Below, piece by piece: positions 33,677 to 43,982 of a stretch of 64,000 bases of DNA; positions within the stretch are counted from its first letter, which is position 1; each line of letters opens with the position of its first letter. Both the position numbers and the translations under genes were made by a program. The notes beneath the pieces are model-generated. The model did no database searches. It was given only the letters and a program-made list of their open reading frames with translations, and was not told the origin of the DNA. Source of the DNA: M3007 sp040397785 (GTDB lineage: Bacteria > Bacteroidota > Bacteroidia > Chitinophagales > Saprospiraceae); the NCBI GenBank assembly GCA_040397785.1, contig JBBAVI010000004.1, forward strand, positions 1 to 64,000, read 5' to 3'.

Positions 33677-35146
33677 ATGTCTCTTTTACTCCTACTCATA
33701 CCTCTTATAGCCGCTGGATTTGTGCTGGTGGCTCGTCCGCGCAATGGACGGCAAATTGCGCTTTTGGTCACCTTGGCAAATCTTGCCCTGACTGCTTTTG
33801 TAGTTATGGCATTTCAATCCGGTGGCGGAGATGCGCTGGCCTTCCGTACCCCTTGGGTGCCCAATGCGGGTATCAGCTTCAGCTTCAGCCTCGATGGTAT
33901 TAGTTTGCTGTTGGTCGTGTTGACCAACCTGCTTGCTCCGATCATCGTGTTGAGTAGTTTTGGCCGGACGTATGAGCATGAAAACCGCTATTATGGCATG
34001 GTTTTGATGATGTTGGGCGCTTTAAACGGCGTTTTTATGGCAGAAGACGGGTTGTTGTTTTACGTTTTTTATGAATTGGCACTGATCCCAATCTATTTTA
34101 TCTGCGCGATTTGGGGTGGACAAGATCGAATTCGGGTGACACTGAAGTTTTTCATCTATACCTTTATCGGCTCCTTGTTTATGCTGATGTCCTTGATCTA
34201 TGTTTATTTGCAAACAGGCGATCCATTGGCAGGCAGCGATGTGATTCGACATTCCTTTTTGTGGCGTGATTTGGTAGCAGTACCACTTTCACCGATAGCC
34301 GCTTGGTGGGTTATGCTAGGCTTTTTTGTTGCATTTGCGGTGAAAATGCCCATTTTCCCATTCCATACCTGGCAACCAGACACTTATACGACCGCACCAA
34401 CAGGCGGCACAATGTTGCTTTCAGGTATTATGTTAAAAATGGGGGTATATGGCGTGATTCGTTGGATGGTGCCCTTAGCGCCAGAAGCGATGCATGCCTT
34501 GGTGCCCACCTTTATGACTTTAGCCGTAATAGGTATCGTTTATGCCAGTATTATTGCGGTTAAACAAAGTGATTTCAAACGCCTTATCGCCTATTCCTCT
34601 ATTGCCCACGTTGGCCTGATTGCTGCCGGTGTATTTGCCTGGAACAAAACAGGGGTACAAGGCAGTATGATTCAAATGTTCAACCACGGCATCAATGTGG
34701 TGGGTTTGTTTTTTGTAGCCGATTTGATCGAGCGCCGGCTGGGCACACGCAGTTTGGCTGATATGGGTGGTATTGCGAAAAGCGCACCGCGTTTGGCCAC
34801 CTTATTTATGATTATCCTGCTGGGTGCAGTGGCGGTGCCCCTGACCAATGGTTTTCCCGGTGAATTTTTGTTGCTGAACGGCATCTGGAACTACAATGCC
34901 TGGATGGGTGCAGTGGCTGGTTTGACCATCATTTTCGGCGCAGTGTATATGCTGCGTGCTTATGGTCTTGCGATGTTTGGCGAACCCAATGAGGCGACTG
35001 CACAATTTGCTGATTTGGATACCCGTGAATTGACTATTTTGGGTGTTTTGGCCTTTTTAGTGCTTGTTTTGGGCTTTTTCCCACAAACCATTTTGGGTTT
35101 AACGGATCAAAGTGTAAATGCCATACTTGGCGCCGTTCAAATTTAA
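33677..35146 (+). CDS. nuoM: NADH-quinone oxidoreductase subunit M
   Basis: A 489-residue antiporter-like subunit. Features: FYELALIPIYFICAIWGG (key Glu), FPFHTWQPDTYTTAPTGGTMLLSG and SDFKRLIAYSSIAHVGLI, followed by FNHGINVVGLFFVADLIERR. It follows nuoL by 34 bases. Confidence 0.97.
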   Translation: MSLLLLLIPLIAAGFVLVARPRNGRQIALLVTLANLALTAFVVMAFQSGGGDALAFRTPWVPNAGISFSFSLDGISLLLVVLTNLLAPIIVLSSFGRTYEHENRYYGMVLMMLGALNGVFMAEDGLLFYVFYELALIPIYFICAIWGGQDRIRVTLKFFIYTFIGSLFMLMSLIYVYLQTGDPLAGSDVIRHSFLWRDLVAVPLSPIAAWWVMLGFFVAFAVKMPIFPFHTWQPDTYTTAPTGGTMLLSGIMLKMGVYGVIRWMVPLAPEAMHALVPTFMTLAVIGIVYASIIAVKQSDFKRLIAYSSIAHVGLIAAGVFAWNKTGVQGSMIQMFNHGINVVGLFFVADLIERRLGTRSLADMGGIAKSAPRLATLFMIILLGAVAVPLTNGFPGEFLLLNGIWNYNAWMGAVAGLTIIFGAVYMLRAYGLAMFGEPNEATAQFADLDTRELTILGVLAFLVLVLGFFPQTILGLTDQSVNAILGAVQI

Positions 35147-35203
35147 ACATTCACCGCACTTGCGGAATTGATAAAAAAGCAGTCCAACGGCTGCGCCTAC
35201 GAT

Positions 35204-36595
35204 ATGAAAGCATTACTGATTTTATTCTTTACGGCAATCGCAGTGTTGTTTGCCGGTCTGTCTAAAAATCGCAAAACCTTGCAAACCATTGCCTTGGCAG
35301 GATCCATTTTGGCTTTGTTGGCCACTGCTATAGACCTGATGTTGGGCGACATGACTGGGTTGAACGAGCATTACGCAACCATGTTTCGGTTCGACCAATA
35401 TGCCCTTGCGTTTTCGGCGGTGGTATTAATCGGCACGGTGCTCATTTTGGGTTTGTCGGGTTGGGGATTTCGTGCCTTAACCGATACTTTGGGGGATAAC
35501 TATGGCCTGATTTTGTTCAGTTTGTGTGGCGCCTTATGCATGTTTTCCTTTACCAATATGGTGATGCTCTTCCTGGGCATTGAAATATTGAGCATTCCGA
35601 TGTACGTGATGGCGGGCAGTCGACGCGACGAACCAGAATCCAACGAGGCTGCTTTGAAGTATTTTTTGATGGGTGCTTTTGCGACCGGCTTTTTGTTGTT
35701 TGGCATTGCGTTGGTGTATGGCGCAACGGCAAGTTTTGATATGCAGGTAATTGCTCGGGCCATTGCCGAGGGGAAACATTCGTTGGGTATGCTGCACATG
35801 GGTATCCTGTTGATGCTGGTAGGGTTAAGTTTCAAAGTTTCGGCGGTTCCATTCCATTTTTGGGCGCCAGACGTATATACAGGTAGTCCTAATTTGGTGA
35901 CAGCATTTATGTCGACCGTCGTAAAAACGGCTGGTTTTGCAGCAATGTATCGCCTTTTTTCCAGTGCTTTTGTAGACGCGATTGATTTTTGGGGCATTAC
36001 CGTTGCAGCGATTGCGGCACTTACCATGACTTTAGCCAACGTAACTGCCCTATTTCAAACCAATTTCAAACGGATGATGGCTTATTCTTCCATCTCCCAT
36101 GCAGGCTATTTGTTGCTGGCAGTATTGGCAATTGGTCAGGCAGGCAGCGCGGGTGCCATGTTGCTGTACACTTTAAGTTATTCAATTGCAACCATTTGTG
36201 CATTTGCGGTATATATATTGGTAGCCGAGCAAAATAATAATGTTTCGATGGATGCCTTTAATGGCTTGAGTAAAAGGGAGCCGTTTCTTGCTGCGGTGAT
36301 GGTGATTTCGATGTTGTCTTTGGCGGGTATTCCTCCAACTGCTGGTTTTTTTGGTAAATACTTCTTGTTTACCGCAGCATTTGAACGGTATCCATGGTTA
36401 ATTGGATTGGCGGTGATCAATTCTGCGATTTCCATTTACTATTATTTCAAAGTAATCATTGCCATGTATTTTGTGCGGAATGAAGCATCGCCGGTTGTTG
36501 TAACCCCGGTTGGGTTTAAATGGGTCGTTGCAAGCGGCTTGGTGCTTATTGCCTTATTGACCTTGGTACCTGGCAGCGTTTACGGTTTGATTTAA
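35204..36595 (+). CDS. nuoN: NADH-quinone oxidoreductase subunit N
   Basis: A 463-residue antiporter-like subunit, the last complex I gene. Features: FLGIEILSIPMYVMAG, VSAVPFHFWAPDVYTGSPNLVTAFMSTVVK and NFKRMMAYSSISHAGYLL. The frame is open from a TTG at 35168, but the ATG at 35204 begins directly with a hydrophobic helix (MKALLILFF) and is preferred. Confidence 0.95.
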   Translation: MKALLILFFTAIAVLFAGLSKNRKTLQTIALAGSILALLATAIDLMLGDMTGLNEHYATMFRFDQYALAFSAVVLIGTVLILGLSGWGFRALTDTLGDNYGLILFSLCGALCMFSFTNMVMLFLGIEILSIPMYVMAGSRRDEPESNEAALKYFLMGAFATGFLLFGIALVYGATASFDMQVIARAIAEGKHSLGMLHMGILLMLVGLSFKVSAVPFHFWAPDVYTGSPNLVTAFMSTVVKTAGFAAMYRLFSSAFVDAIDFWGITVAAIAALTMTLANVTALFQTNFKRMMAYSSISHAGYLLLAVLAIGQAGSAGAMLLYTLSYSIATICAFAVYILVAEQNNNVSMDAFNGLSKREPFLAAVMVISMLSLAGIPPTAGFFGKYFLFTAAFERYPWLIGLAVINSAISIYYYFKVIIAMYFVRNEASPVVVTPVGFKWVVASGLVLIALLTLVPGSVYGLI

Positions 36596-36625
36596 AGTGC
36601 ATTCAATCTACCAAAATAACGCATT

Positions 36626-37861
36626 ATGCAAAAAACTAAATTAAGTGCATTTCTTTTAGGTACTTGCCTCTTCATGGGTGCATGTACCACGGGTACAGAC
36701 AATAAAGTCACGGATAAGACACAACCTGCTACCCCACCTACCACCCAGCCCATTGCCGTAAAACCAGAATTGCAATTGTACATGGTTAAGGTAGACAACC
36801 TTTTACTGCGCAATTTGCCTTCTAAAACCGGTTCGCAGGTGATCACAAAATTTGCTGCAGGCGATTTTGTTGAAGGAACGGGTATTGTTTCCGATCAAAA
36901 AGAGGAAGCAACCATTCAAAACATGGTATTTTTCGAACCTTACATCGAGGTAACTTCTACCACACCTGAGCAAAAAAAAGGCTGGGCATACGGGGGCGCG
37001 TTGTTGCCTGTGTACAGTGGCGCACGCATTACAACACCAGACCTGGGTGTACTCACCCAATTTAGTACAATAATTAAAGGCTTAAATACCAAGAAATTAG
37101 AAAGTGGTAAAAAAGGGCTGGATGCTGCGCAGAAATTCTTTTCAAACGCGAATGGCGCGCTGGCCGATGCAGGTTTTCTAATTTTGGAGCAATTGTTGAC
37201 CCGCCTGGAAACAGAAGGTCAGTTTTATAACCTTACAGATGCCATAAAATGGTCGGACGATGATTATAAAGCAGTTGCAGACAATAAGTTCGATATGAAC
37301 AAATACCCTGCTACGAAATCTTTGGCCGAAAACGGATTTGCGCTTGGTCAGGGAGAAGGTCAAATATTCCCAATCAGAGACTATTCAAAATTGCACGCTT
37401 ATTTTGCTGCAAAATGCAGTACTGCCTTCAAAAGTTACCTCGACCAGGAATTGCTGGAATTTAGCAACCAGGCTTGGGACGATGGTGGTATTATCGTACC
37501 CTTGGAGCAGATTGCAGACCGAGCCATTTTTTGGGAAAAATTCAACCAAACCAATCCGTATTTTTTGTTGAAAGACCGCACCAAGGAATCAGAGCGTTGG
37601 ACGGCTTTGGTGGTGCACAATGGCTCCAACAATACCCAGGTATTCAACTATGATACCAAAGAGGTAATGGACGATTATAAAAAGTTGTGGGCTTACGTAA
37701 TACAAAAATATCCGGGAACAGCCTTAGCCAACTCTGTTAAAACCTTACAGGATTTATACGCTGCCGAAGGCTGGAAGTGTACCCCAAAAGTAGAGGCCTG
37801 GATCAAGGACTATATCCAAAAATTATATCCAGAGCAATTAGAAGCACAACAAGGCAACTAA
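36626..37861 (+). CDS. Lipoprotein with an SH3-like N-terminal domain
   Basis: A 411-residue protein with a lipobox signal (LFMGAC, Cys about 20), a Thr/Pro linker, then an SH3b-like segment (LYMVKVDNLLLRNLPSKTGSQVITKFAAGDFVEGTG, and KKGWAYGGALLPVY). The rest is helical, with Tyr- and Trp-rich stretches and no named domain. It begins 31 bases after nuoN and has no terminator before it, so it may be read with the nuo operon. Its stop overlaps the convergent pyrB stop region by four bases. Confidence 0.75.
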   Translation: MQKTKLSAFLLGTCLFMGACTTGTDNKVTDKTQPATPPTTQPIAVKPELQLYMVKVDNLLLRNLPSKTGSQVITKFAAGDFVEGTGIVSDQKEEATIQNMVFFEPYIEVTSTTPEQKKGWAYGGALLPVYSGARITTPDLGVLTQFSTIIKGLNTKKLESGKKGLDAAQKFFSNANGALADAGFLILEQLLTRLETEGQFYNLTDAIKWSDDDYKAVADNKFDMNKYPATKSLAENGFALGQGEGQIFPIRDYSKLHAYFAAKCSTAFKSYLDQELLEFSNQAWDDGGIIVPLEQIADRAIFWEKFNQTNPYFLLKDRTKESERWTALVVHNGSNNTQVFNYDTKEVMDDYKKLWAYVIQKYPGTALANSVKTLQDLYAAEGWKCTPKVEAWIKDYIQKLYPEQLEAQQGN

Positions 37862-38781
37862 TTGCCTGCTGCCAGCAAGTACAAAACAGCCATACGAATG
37901 GCGACGCCGTTTTCTACTTGTTGTAATATAATATTGTGTGGGCCGTCGGCTACATCCGAATTGAGTTCCACGCCGCGATTGATTGGACCGGGATGCATAA
38001 TAACGATATCCCGGTCCAATGCATCGAGCATTGGTTTGCTAATTCCGAAATATTGATGGTATTCCCGAATACTGGGAAAAAACTTGATGTCCTGCCGTTC
38101 GAGCTGAATCCGGAGCACGTTCGCTACATCGCACCAGCGCAAAGTATCCTGAATGTCGTGCGATACTTCGACCCCCAATGCAGCATAATATTTCGGGATG
38201 AGGGTTGGCGGACCACAAACCCGCACTTTAGCGCCTAATTTTTGCAAACAAAAAACATTGCTTAAAGCCACCCGGCTGTGGATGATATCACCAATGATGG
38301 CCACTTTTTTACCTGCCACATCCCCTAATTTTTCTCGAATAGAAAATGCATCCAACAAGGCTTGGGTCGGATGTTCGTGGGTACCATCACCCGCATTGAC
38401 GATATTTGCTTCAATTCTTTGCGACAGGTACACGCAAGCACCCGGTGCAGGATGCCGCATTACCACCATGTCCACCTTCATGGATAAGATATTATTTACC
38501 GTGTCCAACAAAGTTTCGCCTTTGCTTACACTGGAAGAAGAGGCCGTAAAATTGACAATATCGGCGCTCAATCTGCGCTCCGCCAGTTCGAACGAAACAC
38601 GGGTACGGGTGCTGCTTTCAAAAAAGAGGTTCGCAACCGTGATATCCCGCAAACTGGGCACTTTTTTGATCGGACGGTTGATGACTTCCTTAAAATTATC
38701 GGCGGTTTCAAAAATGAGTTGAATATCATCTTCGGTGATGTTTTTGATCCCAATGAGATGCCGCGTGGAAAGTCTTTTCAT
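37858..38781 (-). CDS. pyrB: Aspartate carbamoyltransferase, catalytic subunit
   Basis: A 307-residue enzyme that joins carbamoyl phosphate and aspartate, the first committed step of pyrimidine synthesis. Motifs: FESSTRTRVSFELA (carbamoyl phosphate loop, residues about 54-67), HPTQALLDAFSI, VALSNVF and PGPINRGVEL. It overlaps pyrR by four bases (ATGA), indicating coupled translation. Its end overlaps the convergent lipoprotein gene. Confidence 0.97.
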   Translation of the reverse strand: MKRLSTRHLIGIKNITEDDIQLIFETADNFKEVINRPIKKVPSLRDITVANLFFESSTRTRVSFELAERRLSADIVNFTASSSSVSKGETLLDTVNNILSMKVDMVVMRHPAPGACVYLSQRIEANIVNAGDGTHEHPTQALLDAFSIREKLGDVAGKKVAIIGDIIHSRVALSNVFCLQKLGAKVRVCGPPTLIPKYYAALGVEVSHDIQDTLRWCDVANVLRIQLERQDIKFFPSIREYHQYFGISKPMLDALDRDIVIMHPGPINRGVELNSDVADGPHNIILQQVENGVAIRMAVLYLLAAGN

Positions 38782-39323
38782 TTTTTATCGTATAACAGTA
38801 TTTGATCTTCACCATGTGTTTCTTGCCAGCGCACCCGCACATAGGCTTCATCCACAGCATCTACACTGATGCCGATATAATCTGCCTGAATGGGCAGATG
38901 ACGATTAAACCGTCGGTCTACCAAAACCAGCAGTTCTACGGAAGATGGACGGCCATAATGTTGCAGGGCTGCCAAGGCTGCCTGGATGGTACGGCCGGTG
39001 TACAGCACGTCGTCTACCAGTAGCACCCTTTTATTGGCTACAATGAAGTTAATTTCGTTTGGATATGGGGCAAGCGGACCACCTTCCATGCGAAAATCGT
39101 CGCGATAGAACGTAATATCCATTTTACCATAATCGATGGCGGTATTTCCGGTAAGTTCGACCAAGCGCTTATAAATACGGTTGGAAACGGACACACCCCG
39201 AGGTTGGATGCCGATGATACATGCATTGGAAAAATCGCCCCAATCTTCCAACAGCTGGTGACTCAGTCGGTCGATGGTCAGCGCGAATCGCTCGCTGTTG
39301 AGGAGTATTTTTCCTGTTTCCAT
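38778..39323 (-). CDS. pyrR: PyrR-type phosphoribosyltransferase (pyrimidine regulator/uracil phosphoribosyltransferase)
   Basis: A 181-residue type I phosphoribosyltransferase. The PRPP-binding signature VLLVDDVLYTGRTIQAAL is present near residue 95, with GIQPRGVSVSNRIY and PYPNEINFIVANKRV. In Firmicutes PyrR binds pyr mRNA; here no attenuator is seen upstream, so RNA control is doubtful and the enzyme activity may be the main role. A -7 box ends five bases before the ATG, so the message may be nearly leaderless. Confidence 0.92.
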   Translation of the reverse strand: METGKILLNSERFALTIDRLSHQLLEDWGDFSNACIIGIQPRGVSVSNRIYKRLVELTGNTAIDYGKMDITFYRDDFRMEGGPLAPYPNEINFIVANKRVLLVDDVLYTGRTIQAALAALQHYGRPSSVELLVLVDRRFNRHLPIQADYIGISVDAVDEAYVRVRWQETHGEDQILLYDKK

Positions 39324-39328
39324 GGGCG

Positions 39329-39336
39329 CAAAGATA
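39329..39336 (-). promoter_or_regulatory. -7 box (TATCTTTG) of pyrRB
   Basis: Perfect TAnnTTTG. Its last base is six bases from the pyrR start codon, so transcription would begin at or next to the A of the ATG. No -33 TTG found. Confidence 0.6.
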
Positions 39337-39436
39337 AATGCTTCATGCGCTGTTTTTTCGAATAGTATTGAATAATCTGCGGGTAAAACATGAAATTTGC
39401 ATTTATTCCGACTTACGTCCTTTCAAATTGCCTTTT

Positions 39437-41377
39437 ATGTCGAAACAAACGAAAAGAAATCAGGTGCCCAAACCCACAAAACCCGCAATTTCTACCCAAA
39501 ATCCTGCACCAACGGTAGTACAACGCGACACCCAGCGCTGGCGCCTGGCGGGCTTGTTGGCCCTTTTTGCTTTCCTGCTTTACAGCAACACGTTTGGGTT
39601 TGATTACGTACTCGATGATCCGCTGGTGATTACCCTCAACCAATGTGTGCAGGCCGGATTTGGCGGATTGCGCGATATTTTTACCCATAGTTACCGGGCG
39701 GGCTCTTCTGTTGCGACTGATTCTGAATACCTATACCGTCCTTTATCGGTAGCCAGTTTCGCCATCGAATGGGCTATTGCACCCAATGCCCCCGGGTTTT
39801 ACCATTTTATGAATGTTTTGTGGTATGCTTGTACGATTGGCTTGATGTTTCTTTGTTTGAGCAAAATAATGCCGAATCGCCCCTTGGTATTGTTTGCCCT
39901 GGCAACGGCCTTGTTTGCAGCCCATCCCTTGCATACCGAGGTCGTCGCCAATATTAAAAGCCGCGATGAATTAATGAGTTTTTTCTTCAGCATCTTAACC
40001 CTTTATTGGTATTGGGATTATACACAAAACAAACAAAAACAACGACTTATACTTGCATTAGCCGCGTTTTTTCTTGCACTCTTATCCAAAGAAGGCGCTG
40101 TGACGTTGTTGGTGCTGATTCCGATCAGTTTGTACTTTTTGGATTCGAAACGGAGCGTTGCCGAGGCATTATCCAAAAGCAGTTGGTTGTTGATTCCGTT
40201 CTTTTTATGGTTTTTATTGCGCTGGTCGGTGATGCAGGGCCGAATGGGCTATACCCCTGATTTCAATGACAATCAATTGGTTGCGGCAGGATTATTGGAT
40301 CGTTGGGCCACCGGATTTGTGCTTTTGGGCAAATATTTACAGTTGCTGGTTTGGCCGGCTGTATTGTCGTGGGATTATTCGTTCAATCAAATCCCAACCG
40401 TAACCTGGTCCAATCCGATTTGTCTACTGGCATTTGGGGTGCATTTGGGTTTATTGGGGTATGCACTTTGGCATTTTAAAAAACGCAGTATTTTTTCATA
40501 CATCATTTTGGCCTACTTCGCATCGATTGCCTTGTACGCCAATATTTTTATGCTTATTGGTACGGTGGCTGGTGAACGTTTGGCCTACAGCGCATCGCTT
40601 TGGTTTGCCTTGGGCGTTAGTTTGTTAATTTGGAGGCTGTTACGCATCCCTGATGAAAATGCTGATGCAACTGCTTCCATCTTTGCAACCAAAAATGTGG
40701 CCACTTTCACGAGCGTGCTGGTGGTACTTATTTTTGCTGCAAGTTACCGGACCTTTGTACGTACCCCCGTTTGGGAAGATAGTAATACCTTGTTTATCAA
40801 CGATAAAGACAGCGCGCCCAATAGTTTTCGGAGTACGCGTGCGGCAGGGGAACAGTATTTCTTGCAATACCTCAAAAGCCCTACTGCGCCTGGGGCCGAC
40901 AAATTATTGGAGCAGGCGCGGGTATTTTTTGATAAAAGTTATAGCATTCGACCGACCGAAAATGCCGTTATCGGATTAGGAAACGTAGATTTTTTCCGAA
41001 AAAACTATGCTGCTGCTGCTTCTAAGTTCAAACAAGCCCTTGAACTAAAACCCAACAATAAATTAGCCACTGATCGATTGCTTGCCACCTACATTGAATG
41101 GGGAAAATATGAAGGTCAAATTAAAAAAGATTACCAGGCTGCCACCACCTACATGCTGGAAGGCTTAAAACTATACCCTAAAAACCAGGTATTGCTGCGA
41201 CAATTGGGTACTGCTTACGGGCTTCAAAACAAACACCGAGAAGCCATCTATTACTACGAAATGGCCCTCGAACAGGCTCCCGGTGACAAAGAGATCATCC
41301 AAAATCTTGCGATCGGATACCGTTTATTAGGAGATATGACCAAATCCGACTATTTTGCGAAGCAATTGGGGCAGTAA
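39437..41377 (+). CDS. TMTC-like membrane protein with C-terminal TPR repeats
   Basis: A 646-residue protein: an N-terminal basic segment, about ten membrane helices (residues about 35-440), then tetratricopeptide repeats (about 490-640). The segment FDYVLDDPLVI and especially HPLHTEVVANIKSRDELMSFFF match the TMTC family, whose eukaryotic members are O-mannosyltransferases. A GT-C-type glycosyltransferase role is therefore likely, target unknown. The frame is open from 39338; ATG 39437 (MSKQTKRN) is a more natural start. The gene is divergent from pyrR. Confidence 0.85.
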   Translation: MSKQTKRNQVPKPTKPAISTQNPAPTVVQRDTQRWRLAGLLALFAFLLYSNTFGFDYVLDDPLVITLNQCVQAGFGGLRDIFTHSYRAGSSVATDSEYLYRPLSVASFAIEWAIAPNAPGFYHFMNVLWYACTIGLMFLCLSKIMPNRPLVLFALATALFAAHPLHTEVVANIKSRDELMSFFFSILTLYWYWDYTQNKQKQRLILALAAFFLALLSKEGAVTLLVLIPISLYFLDSKRSVAEALSKSSWLLIPFFLWFLLRWSVMQGRMGYTPDFNDNQLVAAGLLDRWATGFVLLGKYLQLLVWPAVLSWDYSFNQIPTVTWSNPICLLAFGVHLGLLGYALWHFKKRSIFSYIILAYFASIALYANIFMLIGTVAGERLAYSASLWFALGVSLLIWRLLRIPDENADATASIFATKNVATFTSVLVVLIFAASYRTFVRTPVWEDSNTLFINDKDSAPNSFRSTRAAGEQYFLQYLKSPTAPGADKLLEQARVFFDKSYSIRPTENAVIGLGNVDFFRKNYAAAASKFKQALELKPNNKLATDRLLATYIEWGKYEGQIKKDYQAATTYMLEGLKLYPKNQVLLRQLGTAYGLQNKHREAIYYYEMALEQAPGDKEIIQNLAIGYRLLGDMTKSDYFAKQLGQ

Positions 41378-41417
41378 ATTAACGTTCCCGTAAGACATGC
41401 GGGGGTGCAAAAACCCT

Positions 41418-41425
41418 TACCTTTG
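41418..41425 (+). promoter_or_regulatory. -7 box (TACCTTTG) for the DUF5686 gene
   Basis: Perfect TAnnTTTG, 21 bases before the ATG at 41446, with no TTG at the -33 distance. Confidence 0.55.
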
Positions 41426-41445
41426 CGTTTTACGTTAAAACAAAT

Positions 41446-43980
41446 ATGCGGATTTTCATTAGGCTTATTACTTTGTTCGTCCTTTTCCAACCTGTACTGG
41501 TTGCGCAAAAAGTCAATATTACCCTGGTTAAAGGTACGGTTACCGATGCGGCGACTAAGTTGCCTATTTCATTTGCAACAGTGAGTGTGCCAGGGCTGCC
41601 TTTGGGACAACAAACGGATGAAAACGGGCACTATTCCATAAAAACGGACAAACCAATTACCATGATTAAGGCCAGTGCCTTGGGTTATCGAACCCAGGAA
41701 ATACTGGTCAGAACGGGTAAGACCCAGGAAATTGATATTACCCTGCTGGATGAATCTCGGCAACTCGGCGAAATTGTCATAAAACCTGAAAAATACCGCA
41801 ACAAAAACAATCCTGCGGTCGAACTAATCAAGCATGTTATTGATAACCGCGATAAAAACCACATTGAAGAAATGTCGGCTTATCACGACGAACAATACGA
41901 AAAGCTTTTCTTTGGCCTCACGAACCTCAAAGACGAACTAAAGGATCGCAGGATTCTTAAGGGCATCCGATTCCTGCTCGATAATACCGATACCTCAAAA
42001 GTGGAAGGTATGGATGTTATCCCAGTGTTTTTGCAAGAAAACATCTTGGATTTTTATAGCCAATCGGATCCTAAAAAATGGAAAAAACTGGTTAAAGCCT
42101 CAAAATCAGTGCGTTTTCCGGGTTTTATCGACCATGATGGCTTCAATAAATCGCTCCAATATCTTTATGAAGAAATTGATATTTACGACAATTATATTAC
42201 GCTACTCACCGATAAGTTTTTGAGCCCTATTGCCAATAATGCACCGCTTTTTTACCGCTACTATCCGCAGGATACCACGGTTGAAAATGGCCGAAAAGTG
42301 GTAAGGTTGGAGTTTTACCCACGGAATAAATTTGATATGCTGCTGCAAGGCGAATTATACATTGCGCTAGACAGCACCTACCCGGTTACCAGGATTAATT
42401 TTACGATCAATCCGAATATTAACCTAAACTGGGTCAATGATTTAGATATTACACAGAATTATACTTTTTTACCTAACGGCAAGTGTATTATTGTTTCGGA
42501 AGATTATCGTATTCAATTTGGCATTACTGAAAAAAGTTTGGGTATGGCGGCCCAGCGTTATGTACTGCATCAAAACCCTGAATTCAACCAATCGATTCCG
42601 GAAGGTACCTTACAAGGGGTTTCAGAAATTGTATTTTTACCGGGTTCGACCCAAAATGATACTACTTATTGGGCCACCAAGCGCCCTACCCCTTTAACGC
42701 AGGCTGAAAACTATACCTACACCCATATGGATAGCCTGCAACGCACTTCCTTTTTTAAAGTGGTATCTAAATCACTCTACATCTTGGTGGGGGCTTATGC
42801 GCCTGCTGGGCGTTGGTTAGAAATTGGGCCGATTAACTCTTTTTATGCATTTAATGACGTTGAAGGAACCCGATTTCGATTTGGTGCGCGTACCAGTACC
42901 AATTTTAGCGACCGATATCGGTTGGAAGGATATGCTGCATACGGGCTAAAGGATCAGCAATGGAAATATCGGATCAAAGGTACCTTTGCCTTGCCAGGTA
43001 GTACCTTTAACAAATTCCCCTATAACCTGCTGCGGGTAAGTTATGTGAACGATGTGATTATACCTGGACAAAACTTCCAAGGCGTTGGCAGTAATTTAGG
43101 GAACTCTTTTGTGCGGGGGATTAATGATAAATTTTTCTTGAATAAGAAGTTAAACCTTGAATATGAGCGGGAGTTTGAAAACCATTTTTCGTTTCAAACG
43201 GGTTTAGTACAACAAGATTTCAAACCCTTGGGGGCCTTGTCATTTATTCCTGCGGAAGGCGGTGCACCAGTGTACAAGCCGGTATCGGCTTCTGGTGCTT
43301 ACCTGCAGTTGCGGTATGCGCCAGGCGAAAAAAATTACCAGGGCACAAATGGTCGAGTGCTGGTCGATTTTAATTACGTGGCCAACATTCGGTACAGCAA
43401 AGGCATTAAAGGATTTATAAATGGCCAATACAACTATAATGAGTTGACGGCAAGTATATATAAATATACCGATTTACCCCCGTTCGGGTATAATTTTCTA
43501 TATATGGAGGCTGGGGCTATTTTTGGGAAAGTTCCATATCCTTTGCTTACCGTACATCGCGGTAACCAGTCATACATCAACCTGCCGTTTTCATACAATC
43601 TGATGAATTTTATGGAATTCATCAGTGACCGTTATTTTACGGTGATGACCGAGCACTATTTTAATGGGCTTATTTTCAACAAAATACCCTTGTTTAGAAG
43701 GTTAAAGTTTCGGGAAGTATGCGCCTTTAAAATGATCTACGGCCGGGTAACCGATATTAACCAACCCAAAGAAGGGTCGGGGCTTTATCTTTTCCCGACG
43801 CAACCGGATGGTTCGCCCCTCAGTTACAGCCTGAGTGCGCGCCCTTATTTAGAGGCAAGTGTGGGCATCAGCAACATCCTGAAAGTATTGCGGGTCGATT
43901 TAATTCGCCGATTTAACTACCTAGACCACCCGAATGTAAGTCAGTTTGGAATACGGGCCTCTGCGGTAGTCACATTCTAA
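41446..43980 (+). CDS. DUF5686 family outer-membrane protein with carboxypeptidase-regulatory-like domain
   Basis: An 844-residue protein. A signal peptide (about residues 1-20, ending VLVAQ) is followed by a CarboxypepD_reg-like beta sandwich (VKGTVTDAATKLPISFATVSVPG, residues about 30-105), then the DUF5686 region with NPAVELIKHVIDNRDKNHIE and SAYHDEQYEK. The C-terminal part is rich in aromatic beta strands and ends in ASAVVTF, as in outer-membrane barrels. The family is typical of Bacteroidota, related in layout to TonB receptors, and of unknown function. It converges with tex, with only two bases between their stops. Confidence 0.88.
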   Translation: MRIFIRLITLFVLFQPVLVAQKVNITLVKGTVTDAATKLPISFATVSVPGLPLGQQTDENGHYSIKTDKPITMIKASALGYRTQEILVRTGKTQEIDITLLDESRQLGEIVIKPEKYRNKNNPAVELIKHVIDNRDKNHIEEMSAYHDEQYEKLFFGLTNLKDELKDRRILKGIRFLLDNTDTSKVEGMDVIPVFLQENILDFYSQSDPKKWKKLVKASKSVRFPGFIDHDGFNKSLQYLYEEIDIYDNYITLLTDKFLSPIANNAPLFYRYYPQDTTVENGRKVVRLEFYPRNKFDMLLQGELYIALDSTYPVTRINFTINPNINLNWVNDLDITQNYTFLPNGKCIIVSEDYRIQFGITEKSLGMAAQRYVLHQNPEFNQSIPEGTLQGVSEIVFLPGSTQNDTTYWATKRPTPLTQAENYTYTHMDSLQRTSFFKVVSKSLYILVGAYAPAGRWLEIGPINSFYAFNDVEGTRFRFGARTSTNFSDRYRLEGYAAYGLKDQQWKYRIKGTFALPGSTFNKFPYNLLRVSYVNDVIIPGQNFQGVGSNLGNSFVRGINDKFFLNKKLNLEYEREFENHFSFQTGLVQQDFKPLGALSFIPAEGGAPVYKPVSASGAYLQLRYAPGEKNYQGTNGRVLVDFNYVANIRYSKGIKGFINGQYNYNELTASIYKYTDLPPFGYNFLYMEAGAIFGKVPYPLLTVHRGNQSYINLPFSYNLMNFMEFISDRYFTVMTEHYFNGLIFNKIPLFRRLKFREVCAFKMIYGRVTDINQPKEGSGLYLFPTQPDGSPLSYSLSARPYLEASVGISNILKVLRVDLIRRFNYLDHPNVSQFGIRASAVVTF

Positions 43981-43982
43981 AC

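Noticed and set aside
38778..39436. PyrR-type RNA attenuator upstream of pyrR
   Set aside because: The promoter box abuts the start codon and no anti-terminator/terminator pair is visible.
41378..41417. Possible terminator after the TMTC-like gene
   Set aside because: Only four-base stems can be drawn and there is no T run.
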